IMG/VR virus record: IMGVR_UViG_3300032144_000419
Location: 1-40,200 of that record
Length of the DNA stretch: 40,200 nt
Source: a virus
Direction: 5' to 3' (one strand)
The first letter of the stretch is position 1, and every line of letters starts with the position of its first letter. The translations under genes were made by a program, and so were the position numbers. The notes below the pieces were generated by a model that did no database searches, had not been told where the DNA came from, and saw only the letters and a list, made by a program, of their open reading frames with translations. Positions 8,045-15,995 of the stretch are shown here, in pieces.

Positions 8045-10968
8045 CAACCCACCAGCACGTTGCGAACGGAGCCGCTGTTGCGGCCGATGACGTTGACGAC
8101 CAGGCGCTCGAAGCTGGGCGTCTGGGCCCAGTCGTCGAGTGCGGAGTGGTCCAGGAGGTTGACCAGGCGCAGCGCGCTGATGCCGCCGCGCGCCGAAGGC
8201 GTTGCGGGCTCGTAGCCGGTCGGCACGCCGTTCGGCGCCGGCAGCGAGAGCGCCTGGCCGACAAGGCCGCCGTCGGCAAAGCCGCGCCACGCGTCGAGTG
8301 CGCGCATGCCCACGCGGTTGAACTCATGCAGGAAGGGCAGCGCGCCAGGCTGGCGGACCACTTCCTGCCGATGCACGAACTCGCCACGGTGGACGGTGCC
8401 GGCCGCTTCGAACTTGCCGCCGTCGCCGGTGTAGCCGCCCGACGCGAAGCCGGCCGCGCTCGCCACCGACGTCGCCAGCTGCATGGCCAGCTTCTGCGAC
8501 GCGAAGCGCGCCATCTCCTGGGCGATGCCGCGCAGCACGCCTTTGACGGCATCCTCGATGCTCGCGGTGCCGGCGGCCAGGTCCTCGAGGGCGGACGCCG
8601 CCTGGTTCCCGATCGCGTCCTTGAACGCCTCGCCGACCGGCGATGCCTTGACCTTCAGCTGGTCGACCCTGAGCGCGAGTTCCTCGACGCCGGTGGCGAT
8701 CGCCGGATCGCCGGTGATGCCGGCGAGCTCGCGCATCTTCGGCAGCAGCGCGTCGATCTCCTTGGCCGTGCGCTGCGCCGCGTCGGCCATGCGCTCCTGG
8801 CCTTGGGACGGATCAATCTGGTTGGTCGCCATCTCGATGGCGATGCGGCCCTGCTCGATGCCTTGGCGCGCGAAGATCTCCTGGACCTTCTGCTGCAGCT
8901 CGCCGAGCTCGCCCTTGGCCTTCTCGATGTCGACGATGCGATCGAGCTTGACCAGCGAGCCATCCTTGCCGGTCCGCATCAGGTCGCTGCGCAGCTGCGC
9001 AAAACGCATCTCGATCTGCTTGGCCGAGGCTTCGGCCGCCTGGCCGGTGGCCTGCAGCCAGGTGATCTCCACCTCCTGGACGCCACGCTCGGCGCGGCCC
9101 TGGCGCTCGGTGTCGTCGACCTGGCGCGCCAGATCCCGCAGGCCCTCGACGCGCTCGTCGGTGAGCTTGAGCGCGCGGCGATTGGTCAGCAGCCAGGCCT
9201 CGAGACGAACGCCCGCGCGCTCATCGGCGGCAGCCTCGCCGTCGCGCGCGTTGGACAGGCGGTTCTGCGCCTCGGCGAGCTGCGTGACCAGCTGCTGCTG
9301 CTGGGCGAGGAAGGCGTTCTCGACCGGGTCCTCTTTCGACCGCGGCGTGCGCTTCTTGTCCTTGTACTTTTCCTGGACGTCGGCGAGGAGCTTGTCGTAC
9401 TTCGTCTGGTCGATCGCGCCGAGCTCGAGCGCCTTGTCCAGCTTCTTCTTGGCTTCTTCGATCTTCTCGGCGTTGGAGGCCACCGTCTTGGCCATCGCAT
9501 CGGCCCACTGGCCCAGCTCGATGCGCTGCTGCTCACGCTCGGCTGCGGTGCGGCGATTCGCGGCGCGCACGTCGCGATCGCGCTTCTCGCGCTCGAGCGC
9601 GGCCAGGCGCTTCTCGGCGCCGGCCAGGTCGGTGTCGACGGCGCCGCCAAGCGCGAAGCCGGAAACGCCACCGCGTAGCGCCTCCACAGCGGCCTTCGCG
9701 TCCTTGATCTGCCGCTCGAGCGTGCCAGGCCGACCGATGTCGAGCATCGCGTCCCAGGCGTTCTTCGCGACGTTGGCGACGGCGCGCCAGGCGCGCTGCA
9801 GGCCGCCCAGGCTCTCGTTGGCCAGGCCGTCGATGCGATCCGCCAGGCGCTTGGAAAGCTCGAGCTGCGCGGCCTCGCGCTGGCCTTGATCCTCGAGCTG
9901 CGTGATGTAGCGCAGCTGCTCGAGGCTCAGGAAGTGCAGCTGCTCATTGAGCTGCTTCGCACCCTCGCTCGGCTTCTCGAAGAGCTTGGTCAGCTCCTGG
10001 CCGGCCTTGTCGGTGGTCTGACCCGTGATCAGCCCGTAGCTCTCGACGCTGCGCGTGAGGTTGCCGATGGTCTCGATGCCCAGCTTGCCGCTTTGCACCA
10101 TCTGCGTCGCGACATCGCGCGCGGCGCCCTTCGTGATGCCGGACGCGTCGCGCGCAGTTTCGGCAAGCTCCTCGATGCGCCCGCGCGTCGCGCCGGCGAA
10201 GTTGCCGGTCGACTGGATGGCCAGGTTGTAGGCCTGATTCTCGCGATCGATCTGCACGAAGGCGGCGCCGAGCACGCCGACGGCGGCCGCCGCGGCGGTG
10301 ATCGCGATCGTCATCGGCGTGACCAAGCTCGAGATGGCGCGGAACGCGGGGCCGATGCCACCGAACGAATCCTTGATCTGGCCGCCTTGCTGGATGGCGA
10401 CCATCCAGGCCGGCGAGCCGCTGGCCAGGCTGGTGGCGACGTCGGTGATCTGCGCCGGCAGCTGTCGATAGGCCTGCGCCGTCTGGCCAGCCGAGACCGA
10501 GGCGCGCGTGTAGGTCGTCGACGCCTGCTGCATCAGCTTTGTGTGCTGAGCAAGATTGATGCGGCCCGCACCCAGCGCCGTGTTGAGCGTCTTCTGCGCG
10601 TCGGCGAGTCGCTGCGCGTCGCCGGCGGCCGGATCCAGGACGGCGATGAGCTTGCGCAGCTCGGCCTCTTCGCGACCGACGCCGTCCGACGTCTTCTTCA
10701 TCGCGGCCGCGAGTGCGGCCTCGGTGGCAGCGAGCCGCTGATGCATCTCGCCGAGCTGGCGAGAGACGTCGAGCAACTGCTGCTCGGCCGTCGTGGCGGA
10801 GCGCGCGGCTTGCTCGACCTTCTCGATGGCCGGCGCCGCGGCGGTGGGCCCGGTCACGCCCTGCAGCTGCTGCAGGTCCTCGCGCAGCGCGCGCACCTGG
10901 CGCACTGCATCGGCCATGTCGGCCCGCAGTCGCAGCGCTACGTCGAGATCCCCGCCCTTGACAGCCAC
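8044..10968 (-). CDS. Tail tape measure protein
   Basis: A 974-residue protein. Long stretches are charged coiled coil, interrupted by the lambda-H-like block QLPAQITDVATSLASGSPAWMVAIQQGGQIKD and a hydrophobic Ala/Val helix around residues 220-240. A C-terminal block (KDAIGNQAASALEDLAAG... GIAQEMARFASQKLAMQ) is typical of the tape measure C-terminal family. It ends in a Gly-rich FASGGYTG / GFADGG region. Such proteins set tail length and are threaded through the tail tube. The start is GTG, preceded by GAGGAG with good spacing. Following the two-frame chaperone gene fits the usual tail gene order. Confidence 0.95.
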   Translation of the reverse strand: MAVKGGDLDVALRLRADMADAVRQVRALREDLQQLQGVTGPTAAAPAIEKVEQAARSATTAEQQLLDVSRQLGEMHQRLAATEAALAAAMKKTSDGVGREEAELRKLIAVLDPAAGDAQRLADAQKTLNTALGAGRINLAQHTKLMQQASTTYTRASVSAGQTAQAYRQLPAQITDVATSLASGSPAWMVAIQQGGQIKDSFGGIGPAFRAISSLVTPMTIAITAAAAAVGVLGAAFVQIDRENQAYNLAIQSTGNFAGATRGRIEELAETARDASGITKGAARDVATQMVQSGKLGIETIGNLTRSVESYGLITGQTTDKAGQELTKLFEKPSEGAKQLNEQLHFLSLEQLRYITQLEDQGQREAAQLELSKRLADRIDGLANESLGGLQRAWRAVANVAKNAWDAMLDIGRPGTLERQIKDAKAAVEALRGGVSGFALGGAVDTDLAGAEKRLAALEREKRDRDVRAANRRTAAEREQQRIELGQWADAMAKTVASNAEKIEEAKKKLDKALELGAIDQTKYDKLLADVQEKYKDKKRTPRSKEDPVENAFLAQQQQLVTQLAEAQNRLSNARDGEAAADERAGVRLEAWLLTNRRALKLTDERVEGLRDLARQVDDTERQGRAERGVQEVEITWLQATGQAAEASAKQIEMRFAQLRSDLMRTGKDGSLVKLDRIVDIEKAKGELGELQQKVQEIFARQGIEQGRIAIEMATNQIDPSQGQERMADAAQRTAKEIDALLPKMRELAGITGDPAIATGVEELALRVDQLKVKASPVGEAFKDAIGNQAASALEDLAAGTASIEDAVKGVLRGIAQEMARFASQKLAMQLATSVASAAGFASGGYTGDGGKFEAAGTVHRGEFVHRQEVVRQPGALPFLHEFNRVGMRALDAWRGFADGGLVGQALSLPAPNGVPTGYEPATPSARGGISALRLVNLLDHSALDDWAQTPSFERLVVNVIGRNSGSVRNVLVG

Positions 10969-10978
10969 CAGGTGCTCC

Positions 10979-11278
10979 TCAGTTCTTGCGCGCCAGGTCG
11001 CTCAAGCGACCCTTGGCAGCCTTGCCGCCGGCGGTGCCGGCGTTCACGTCGGCCAGCCTCATGGCGCTGCGCCGCTTGTCCAGCTCGATCGCCTCGCGGT
11101 AGAACAGCGTCAGCTGCCGCTGGGTGCAGGCATCGATCTCGGCGCGCGAGAGATGTCCTACGGCGAGGAGGGTGAAGTAGATTTCTCCGTAGCTTGCGGA
11201 GCGCGCGCCGTCTCGTGCAGACCCACCATGATTCGCGTCATGGCGCGCTGGACGAAAAAACGGCCGTTGCATCCCCAC
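10979..11278 (-). CDS. Tail assembly chaperone, frameshift C-terminal part
   Basis: An open frame of 99 codons that overlaps the 3' end of the upstream chaperone gene by 121 bases in the -1 frame. Only the part after the overlap looks protein-like (EIYFTLLAVGHLSRAEIDACTQRQLTLFYREAIELDKRR). There is no good start codon and ribosome site just before it. The expected product is therefore the extension of the upstream protein made by -1 frameshifting, like lambda gpGT. Slippage at the T6C site would join 132 upstream residues to 91 of these. The second frame usually contacts the tape measure protein. The frameshift is inferred from sequence. Confidence 0.8.
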   Translation of the reverse strand: MGMQRPFFRPARHDANHGGSARDGARSASYGEIYFTLLAVGHLSRAEIDACTQRQLTLFYREAIELDKRRSAMRLADVNAGTAGGKAAKGRLSDLARKN

Positions 11279-11649
11279 CAGGCCATCAGCAGCATCTCGC
11301 CCTCATCCGGCGAGAGCACCGCGTCTGGCTCGAGATCGCAAGCCTGGTGCACCAGGGGCATCAGTGCATCGACGTGCTCGGCCATCACCTCGAGCGCATC
11401 CTCGTAGCTCGGCGGCTTGCCGGTCTCGAGGCGAGCGGCCGTCTCGAGGCGCGAGGCGATCGAATCGATCAACGGCTTTGCGCGCGGCAGCAGGCGCAAC
11501 CACTCGATGTGGCCGTACTCGCGCATCGTCACGGCGCGCCCTGCCAGCTGCAGGACGCGCTCCGGGTGGAGCACCTCCGTATCGCTGGGGGTCGCGTTGG
11601 CGGCACCAGCCGCGTCGCGCTGCTGCCGCGTCCCGATCTTCTTGGCCAT
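11158..11649 (-). CDS. Tail assembly chaperone, N-terminal part
   Basis: A 163-residue, mostly helical protein directly upstream of the tape measure region and downstream of the tail tube gene, the position of lambda G. It contains LHPERVLQLAGRAVTMREYGHIEWLRLLPRAKPLI and an acidic helical stretch up to about residue 150. The last residues (PQATEKSTSPSSP) look like a spacer tail. A strong ribosome site (GGGAGG) precedes the ATG. It should coat the tape measure protein during tail assembly, with a minor frameshifted form. Family identity rests on position and architecture more than on motifs. Confidence 0.8.
   Translation of the reverse strand: MAKKIGTRQQRDAAGAANATPSDTEVLHPERVLQLAGRAVTMREYGHIEWLRLLPRAKPLIDSIASRLETAARLETGKPPSYEDALEVMAEHVDALMPLVHQACDLEPDAVLSPDEGEMLLMAWWGCNGRFFVQRAMTRIMVGLHETARAPQATEKSTSPSSP
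11254..11260 (-). promoter_or_regulatory. Predicted -1 ribosomal frameshift site T TTT TTC
   Basis: On the coding strand the upstream chaperone frame reads CGT TTT TTC, which contains the heptamer T TTT TTC in the correct phase for a -1 slip. Five bases further on begins a possible 7-bp GC stem (GCGCGCC at 11248-11242 with GGCGCGC at 11209-11203). The downstream frame is open from this point to its stop at 10979. Confidence 0.75.
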
Positions 11650-11661
11650 CGTGCCTCCCGA

Positions 11662-12429
11662 TCAGGCGGGCATCGTGATTTCGCGATAGCGACCGAACTG
11701 ACCGAGGTCGCCGGACGCAGGCTTGCTGCTGTCGAGCAGCACGCCGCACGAGAACGGGAAGCCCGCGACGTCGGTGCCGTCGGTGATCAGCGCCAGCTCC
11801 TGCAGCGGCTCGGCCTGCACCTTGTAGAACTCGGCGATCACGGGCGCGCCGCCTTCGGCCAGGTTGATGCCTTCGTAGCGCAGCTCGATCGTCCCCAGCA
11901 CCTTGCGCAGGAAGCTGACGTACTTTTCGCCTGCGTAGCTGTACGCGGCCTTCAGCGGCATCGTCGGCGCCGGGCTCGACGGCAGCGTCAGGAACTCGAG
12001 GTGACCGAAGCGCGGGTCGTGCACGTAGTGGTCATCGTCGATCGTCGCCGGCGAGCCGAGGCTGTCCGTGATGACCAGGCTGGAGACACCGGCGTGCTCG
12101 AGCTTGATGATGTCGCCGGCCGCCACAGTGCCCAGCACCTCGCCGGTCTTCGAGCCCGCCGCGACGGTGGTCACGATGCCGCCGAGCATCTCCGCCAGCG
12201 AGGCGGTGTCGAGCTGGTGCATGGTGCCGCTCAGGTTCATCACCGTGCTGTTGGGGAAGCTGCGCACCAGGGTCTTGAAGCCGCTGTGGCTTTCCTTGTG
12301 CTCGACCTTCTCGATGGAGGCCTGGCCGGACAGCGCCGACACGTCGCCCCACCAGCGCCACTTGGCGCCGACCACACCGATGGGCCGGCTGTAGACCTTG
12401 CCTTGGCCGTAGAAGAATTTTTCAAGCAT
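11662..12429 (-). CDS. Major tail tube protein
   Basis: A 255-residue protein that starts MLEKFFYGQGKVYSRPIG, with a beta-rich body (QASIEKVEHKESHSGFKTLVRSFPNSTVMNLSG, KAAYSYAGEKYVSFLRKVLGTIELRYEGINLAEGG). This is the pattern of tail tube proteins of siphovirus Mu-like phages. It sits between the tail terminator and the chaperone, the standard place for the tube gene. An excellent ribosome site (AGGAGC) precedes the ATG, which fits an abundant virion protein. Confidence 0.85.
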   Translation of the reverse strand: MLEKFFYGQGKVYSRPIGVVGAKWRWWGDVSALSGQASIEKVEHKESHSGFKTLVRSFPNSTVMNLSGTMHQLDTASLAEMLGGIVTTVAAGSKTGEVLGTVAAGDIIKLEHAGVSSLVITDSLGSPATIDDDHYVHDPRFGHLEFLTLPSSPAPTMPLKAAYSYAGEKYVSFLRKVLGTIELRYEGINLAEGGAPVIAEFYKVQAEPLQELALITDGTDVAGFPFSCGVLLDSSKPASGDLGQFGRYREITMPA

Positions 12430-12463
12430 CGCGTGCTCCTGTAGCGAAGAGGGTGTGAGGCGA

Positions 12464-12637
12464 TCAGGCGATCAGCTCGCCGACCTTGTTGTCGACGAGC
12501 CACTTCGCGTCGGCTTCGTTCACTTCGAGCTCGGCGCCCGCCTTGAGCGCCTTCTCGTCGGCCGTGTGGTCCTTGAGCAGGCGGACCTTCACGGTCTTCG
12601 CGGTCTCGGCCTGGCTGGGGGTCTGGGTCTTGCTCAT
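12464..12637 (-). CDS. Small conserved phage protein (DUF7210-like)
   Basis: A 57-residue protein that starts MSKTQTPSQAETAKTVKVRLLKDHTADEK. It has a short beta/alpha core ending in NEADAKWLVDNKVGELIA, the typical form of small head-tail junction proteins annotated as DUF7210. The ATG has a very good ribosome site (AAGGAGAA). A longer in-frame reading begins inside the upstream gene and is rejected. The function is unknown; the position between terminator and tube suggests a virion or assembly factor. Confidence 0.75.
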   Translation of the reverse strand: MSKTQTPSQAETAKTVKVRLLKDHTADEKALKAGAELEVNEADAKWLVDNKVGELIA

Positions 12638-12657
12638 GAAGTTCTCCTTGGCGCGCA

Positions 12658-13095
12658 TCAGCGCATCAGCACATGGGTGCACTCGTAGGCCTCGACCCAC
12701 AAGATCGTTGCGTCGTCGTAGTCCATCTGGGCACCGCCTCGCCAGCTGCACGCGGTGGCGCCCGGTGCCGGCGGGGTCCAGCCGATCAAGGCGGCGCGGA
12801 CCTTGCCGAGCAGCTCGCGCAGCTCGTCCTTGAGCTGGCCGCCGGCGCGATCGCGGAAGTTGCGCACCGCCAGCACCACGCCGAACTCGGCCGACGCCGG
12901 TGCCGCCTTCGCGCCGCGCACGCTGCCGCCGCCGCTTTCGTCGGCGAGCAGCACATAGGCGCCCGGCACGATGAAGTCGCGCAGGTTCTTGACCGCCGCG
13001 TAGTCCGCAGCGCCGGCGACCTCGCGCAGCTCCGGCACCTCGGCCTTGAGCCTGGCCTCGACCAGGCTGGTGTCGAACGGCTCGAAGTTCTTCAC
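12658..13095 (-). CDS. Mu gp37-like tail terminator protein
   Basis: A 145-residue protein with a GTG start. It has an N-terminal FDTSLVEARLKAEVPELREVAGAADYAAV, a central FIVPGAYVLLADE strand and GVVLAVRNFRDRAGGQLKDELRELLGKVRAALIGW. This is the fold and layout of the Mu gp37/tail terminator group. These form the ring that ends tail tube growth and joins the tail to the head. It follows the DUF1320 connector gene with a 9-base gap, in the normal order for Mu-like phages. Confidence 0.8.
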   Translation of the reverse strand: MKNFEPFDTSLVEARLKAEVPELREVAGAADYAAVKNLRDFIVPGAYVLLADESGGGSVRGAKAAPASAEFGVVLAVRNFRDRAGGQLKDELRELLGKVRAALIGWTPPAPGATACSWRGGAQMDYDDATILWVEAYECTHVLMR

Positions 13096-13104
13096 GGCCG
13101 CGCC

Positions 13105-13623
13105 TCAGCGAAAGGCCTTGAGCTGGTCGCGGCCGAAGACGGCCGGATCGCTCTCGAAGCGCACGTCGCTGCCGCCGGTCGATGACACGGTCTCGTCGCC
13201 AACGCCCAGCGAGAACTTGCCGTCGGCGGCGAGCTGCAGCAGGCGCACGGCCTCGCGGTAGTCGCGGACGATCGGATCGTCCTTGTCCAGGCTCTTCCGA
13301 TCCTTGTGCAGCAGGTAGCGCCCGATTGCGCGCGACCAGCCCGTGACGACCGGCGGTACCGGCGACGCGAGCGGCAGCGTGTAGCGCCTGGCCAGGAAGC
13401 CGTCGATCACGCCGTCGGCCTCGCGCACGGCATCGTCGATGCGCGTGAGCGCGACGCCGGCGGCCGCTTGCTCTTCCGGCGTCCAGGGGCTGAGATCTTC
13501 GCCGCGCAGCGCCGCGTCCATGAGGCCGTAGTCGACGATCGCCTTGTGGTCGGTGCTGGCCACCTGGGCCAGCTCGCGCGCACCAGGTCGCTCGGCGAGT
13601 TCAGCGTGGGAGACGTAGGGCAT
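13105..13623 (-). CDS. Mu gp36-like head-tail connector (DUF1320)
   Basis: A 172-residue, mostly helical protein that starts MPYVSHAELAERPGARELAQVAS. It contains AALTRIDDAVREADGVIDGFLARRYTLPL and YLLHKDRKSLDKDDPIVRDYREAVRLL, which are diagnostic of DUF1320 (Mu gp36). These proteins form a connector ring at the portal vertex. No clear ribosome site precedes the ATG. The upstream region (13624-13785) instead holds a strong hairpin, so expression may depend on RNA structure or a separate promoter (inference). Confidence 0.9.
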   Translation of the reverse strand: MPYVSHAELAERPGARELAQVASTDHKAIVDYGLMDAALRGEDLSPWTPEEQAAAGVALTRIDDAVREADGVIDGFLARRYTLPLASPVPPVVTGWSRAIGRYLLHKDRKSLDKDDPIVRDYREAVRLLQLAADGKFSLGVGDETVSSTGGSDVRFESDPAVFGRDQLKAFR

Positions 13624-13653
13624 GACGGGCTGCTGCGAAGCGTTGAAGAGGTT

Positions 13654-13697
13654 GCCCGGGGCTGACCAACACCATCCACCGTTATCCAGCCCCGGGC
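13654..13697. promoter_or_regulatory. 11-bp perfect inverted repeat in connector leader
   Basis: GCCCGGGGCTG at 13654-13664 pairs exactly with CAGCCCCGGGC at 13687-13697 across a 22-base loop. No T-run follows on either strand, so it is not a standard terminator. It lies in the 162-base gap between the FluMu_N-type gene and the DUF1320 gene, in a stretch packed with coding sequence otherwise. A shorter CCCC-TC-GGGG hairpin lies near 13768-13777. Confidence 0.7.
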
Positions 13698-13785
13698 GCC
13701 GAGGTTGGCGGTTTGAGCTCGACTTGGGCTCCCCAGCGACCTCTCGAGCGAAGCCGCGGGATCGTTGCCCCTCGGGGGGTGGGTA

Positions 13786-14031
13786 TCAGGACTGGGGCGT
13801 GTCGGTCGCCTCGGGCTCGATCTCGACCTCGTTCACGACGAGCAGCGGCTCGGTCTTCAGGGCTTCGACCTGGTCGTCGGTGAGTTCGTCGAGCGGGAGC
13901 GTCTTCGCTTCGCCGGTGAACTCGAAGCCGGCGCGACGGAAGCTGTCGCGGCGCGAGATCACCTTGAGCGCCTTGATGGGCGCGCCGGCGACGCGCTGCG
14001 GCGCCGCCTTGTTGGTCGTCGTCTTGGCCAT
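13786..14031 (-). CDS. Mu gp35/FluMu N-terminal-domain protein
   Basis: An 81-residue protein. The segment KVISRRDSFRRAGFEFTGEAKTLPLDELTDDQVEALKTEPLLVV matches the FluMu_N domain pattern found in small proteins encoded right after the Mu-like major capsid gene. The C-terminus is acidic. The start is the ATG after an AAGGAGA-type ribosome site, 35 bases downstream of the capsid gene stop. A longer in-frame reading runs back through the capsid gene and is not real. Its role in the virion is unknown. Confidence 0.85.
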   Translation of the reverse strand: MAKTTTNKAAPQRVAGAPIKALKVISRRDSFRRAGFEFTGEAKTLPLDELTDDQVEALKTEPLLVVNEVEIEPEATDTPQS

Positions 14032-14066
14032 TTGCAAATCTCCTTGTCGTGGCGGTTCGCTCAGGC

Positions 14067-14957
14067 TCAGACGAGCCAGGGGCAGACCAGCACTTCCGCG
14101 CTGTTGCGGTAGACGTTGTCCGCGCCGTTGGCCAGGCGCTCGGCCTGGGTGAGCTCGAGGGCGGCCTTCTCGAGGCTGGGCGGCACGAGGAGCAGCTTCG
14201 GCGTGATCGCCAGCGGCTGGCCGGCGTCGCTCTTGAAGCTCATCATGGCCGCGCGCGCCGCGCCGTAGTTCGTCGCGTCCAGCGCCTGCTTGGACATGTA
14301 CGCGGTCTGCCAGAGACCGAAACCGACGTTCAGTCGCGCGTCGACGCCCCAGACGTATTCCTTGCGATCGAACACGTTGTCGTCTTTGAGGTCGGTCTTC
14401 GACGTCAGCTGATAGTCGCGACGCTTCTGCAGGATGATCGGCTTGACCACCTTGCTGGTGTCGAGCAGATACCAGGGCGTGCCCGCGCCGCCACCGTGAT
14501 TGCTCACGCTGGCCTCGGCGCCTTGCTTGCCCACCGGGTGATCGGTGTCGAAGAAGTACTGGCCGTCGTAGCACAGCGTGCTGTCGCCGGCGACCAGCAG
14601 CTGGAAGACCAGCTGGTCGGGGTGCAGCGCGGCGTCCTGGCCCAGCTGCTGGACCAGCGGCGTGTAGACGCCGTACTGATCGTCCTCGATGTCCTCGCGA
14701 GGCACGCCGACCGTGTTCTCGAAGGTCTTGTTCTTGATGCTGTAGTCGTGCGCCTTCAGGTTCTGGATCTGGCGATCGCCGATCCATTCGCGAAAGCGCG
14801 TGGTCGCGCCGAGCCAGCCGTACTTCTCCTCGCGGGTGCTCGACGGGACGGGCATCGCGATCGCGCCGGACATCGGCTTGACGACCGCGAAGGCGCCCTT
14901 GAACGCGGCGTTGAAGGCCTGGTTCAGGATCGCGAGATTGGTGCTGTTGATGATCAT
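14067..14957 (-). CDS. T: Major capsid protein (Mu gpT family)
   Basis: A 296-residue protein that forms the capsid shell. It has features of the Mu-like major head subunit: an N-terminal LAILNQAFNAAFKGAF, KYGWLGATTRFREWIGDRQIQNL, NTVGVPREDIEDDQYGVYTPL, then YDGQYFFDTDHPVG, and a C-terminal PKLLLVPPSLEKAALELTQAERL. An AGGAGC ribosome site precedes the ATG. The neighbours (scaffold and decoration gene upstream, FluMu_N gene downstream) are as expected for gene T. Confidence 0.95.
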   Translation of the reverse strand: MIINSTNLAILNQAFNAAFKGAFAVVKPMSGAIAMPVPSSTREEKYGWLGATTRFREWIGDRQIQNLKAHDYSIKNKTFENTVGVPREDIEDDQYGVYTPLVQQLGQDAALHPDQLVFQLLVAGDSTLCYDGQYFFDTDHPVGKQGAEASVSNHGGGAGTPWYLLDTSKVVKPIILQKRRDYQLTSKTDLKDDNVFDRKEYVWGVDARLNVGFGLWQTAYMSKQALDATNYGAARAAMMSFKSDAGQPLAITPKLLLVPPSLEKAALELTQAERLANGADNVYRNSAEVLVCPWLV

Positions 14958-14984
14958 GGTGGTTCGCTCCTGGAAGCTGCGGGA

Positions 14985-15392
14985 TCAGCCGATGCGAACC
15001 CAGACGCCGTCAGCGTCCACGTCCACGATCTTGCCGGCCACGCTGCGCGTGTTGCTGCCGTTGGTCTTCGCGACCGTCTCGTCGTCGACGACGTAGCAGT
15101 CGGCGTTGACGTCGGCGAGCGCGATCAGGTCGCCCGACGCCGAGTTCTTGAAGCGGAACACGCCCTTGCGGTACGTGCCGCTCACCGCGCCCGCGCTGCC
15201 ACCGCTGTTGTCGGCGCGCGCCTGCGTCACGCCGACGGCCTTGAGCGTGGTCGCGGTCGCGCCGGGCGTGCCGTAGCCCGCCGCGTTGATGCAGAAGATC
15301 GAGCCGGCGTGCATGACCGTCGCGGCGGCCAGCGGGGCGGAGAAGTCCACGCCGTCGCGGCGCGGGGTGTCACGGTCTTTGGTGAGGGCCAC
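14985..15392 (-). CDS. Capsid decoration or head-stabilising protein candidate
   Basis: A 135-residue, beta-rich protein with a GTG start after a clear AAGGAGC ribosome site. It includes FSAPLAAATVMHAGSIFCINAAGYGTPG, an Ala/Gly-rich middle, KGVFRFKNSASGDLIALADVNADCYVVDDETV and AGKIVDVDADGVWVRIG. This resembles small head decoration proteins (DUF2190-like). It is encoded between the scaffold and the major capsid gene, the usual place for a decoration protein. The family call is moderate; virion location is inferred. Confidence 0.7.
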   Translation of the reverse strand: MALTKDRDTPRRDGVDFSAPLAAATVMHAGSIFCINAAGYGTPGATATTLKAVGVTQARADNSGGSAGAVSGTYRKGVFRFKNSASGDLIALADVNADCYVVDDETVAKTNGSNTRSVAGKIVDVDADGVWVRIG

Positions 15393-15422
15393 GTTGCGCT
15401 CCTTGAGTGGGGTGGCGGTGGA

Positions 15423-15995
15423 TCAGGCCTGCGCGGTCGCGCCCGCCTTGAATTGCTCGGCGGTCAGGCCCATGTGGCTGCACACGGCCAGCTCGTCGGC
15501 GCTGAGCGCGCCATCGCCGCCGCCTTCGGGCTTCTTGCCTTTGGTCTGCGTGCCGCCGAGCGCCGCGATCGGCTTCGCGTTCTTGAGGAACGTCGTCAGC
15601 GACGCGATGTCCTTCTTGCCGTGCTCGCGCGCCCAGGCTTCCTGCTCGCCGGGCAGCAAGCGGCCATCGGCCAGCGCGGGCTCGATGAGCTTGTTGACCT
15701 CGTCTTCATGCAGGCGCGCGGTCAGCACGGCGACCTGGCCCTGCAGCTGCGAGACGACGCCGATCGGCGCGAACTTGGCCGGATCCACGCTCGCAGCCTT
15801 GAGCTGCGTGCAGGCGGCCACCATCGCGGCGCCGTTGGCCTTGTCGTCGACACCGAGTGCCGTGCGAACTTCGCTCAGCGACTGGGTCAAGTCCTTGATC
15901 GGGCCGAGCGCCGTCAGTGCAGCGATGGCCTGGTCCTCGGTGGCGGTCTGCTCGAGACCGAAGGCGGTAATCAGCGCCTTGAGCAGCGGATTCAT
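15423..15995 (-). CDS. Z: Internal in-frame scaffold protein (Mu gpZ-like)
   Basis: Within the protease gene an in-frame ATG at 15995 is preceded by a full AGGAGG (16009-16004) at 8 bases, the strongest ribosome site in this neighbourhood. Translation from here gives 190 residues starting MNPLLKALITAFGLEQTATEDQ, which is exactly the scaffold half. Mu and related phages make a separate scaffold Z from the 3' part of gene I in the same way. Internal initiation is inferred from the ribosome site. Confidence 0.85.
   Translation of the reverse strand: MNPLLKALITAFGLEQTATEDQAIAALTALGPIKDLTQSLSEVRTALGVDDKANGAAMVAACTQLKAASVDPAKFAPIGVVSQLQGQVAVLTARLHEDEVNKLIEPALADGRLLPGEQEAWAREHGKKDIASLTTFLKNAKPIAALGGTQTKGKKPEGGGDGALSADELAVCSHMGLTAEQFKAGATAQA

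Noticed and set aside
10979-11278. Independent gene starting at the ATG at 11278
   Set aside because: Its first third lies in another coding frame and does not look protein-like, and no ribosome site precedes it. A frameshift product explains it better.
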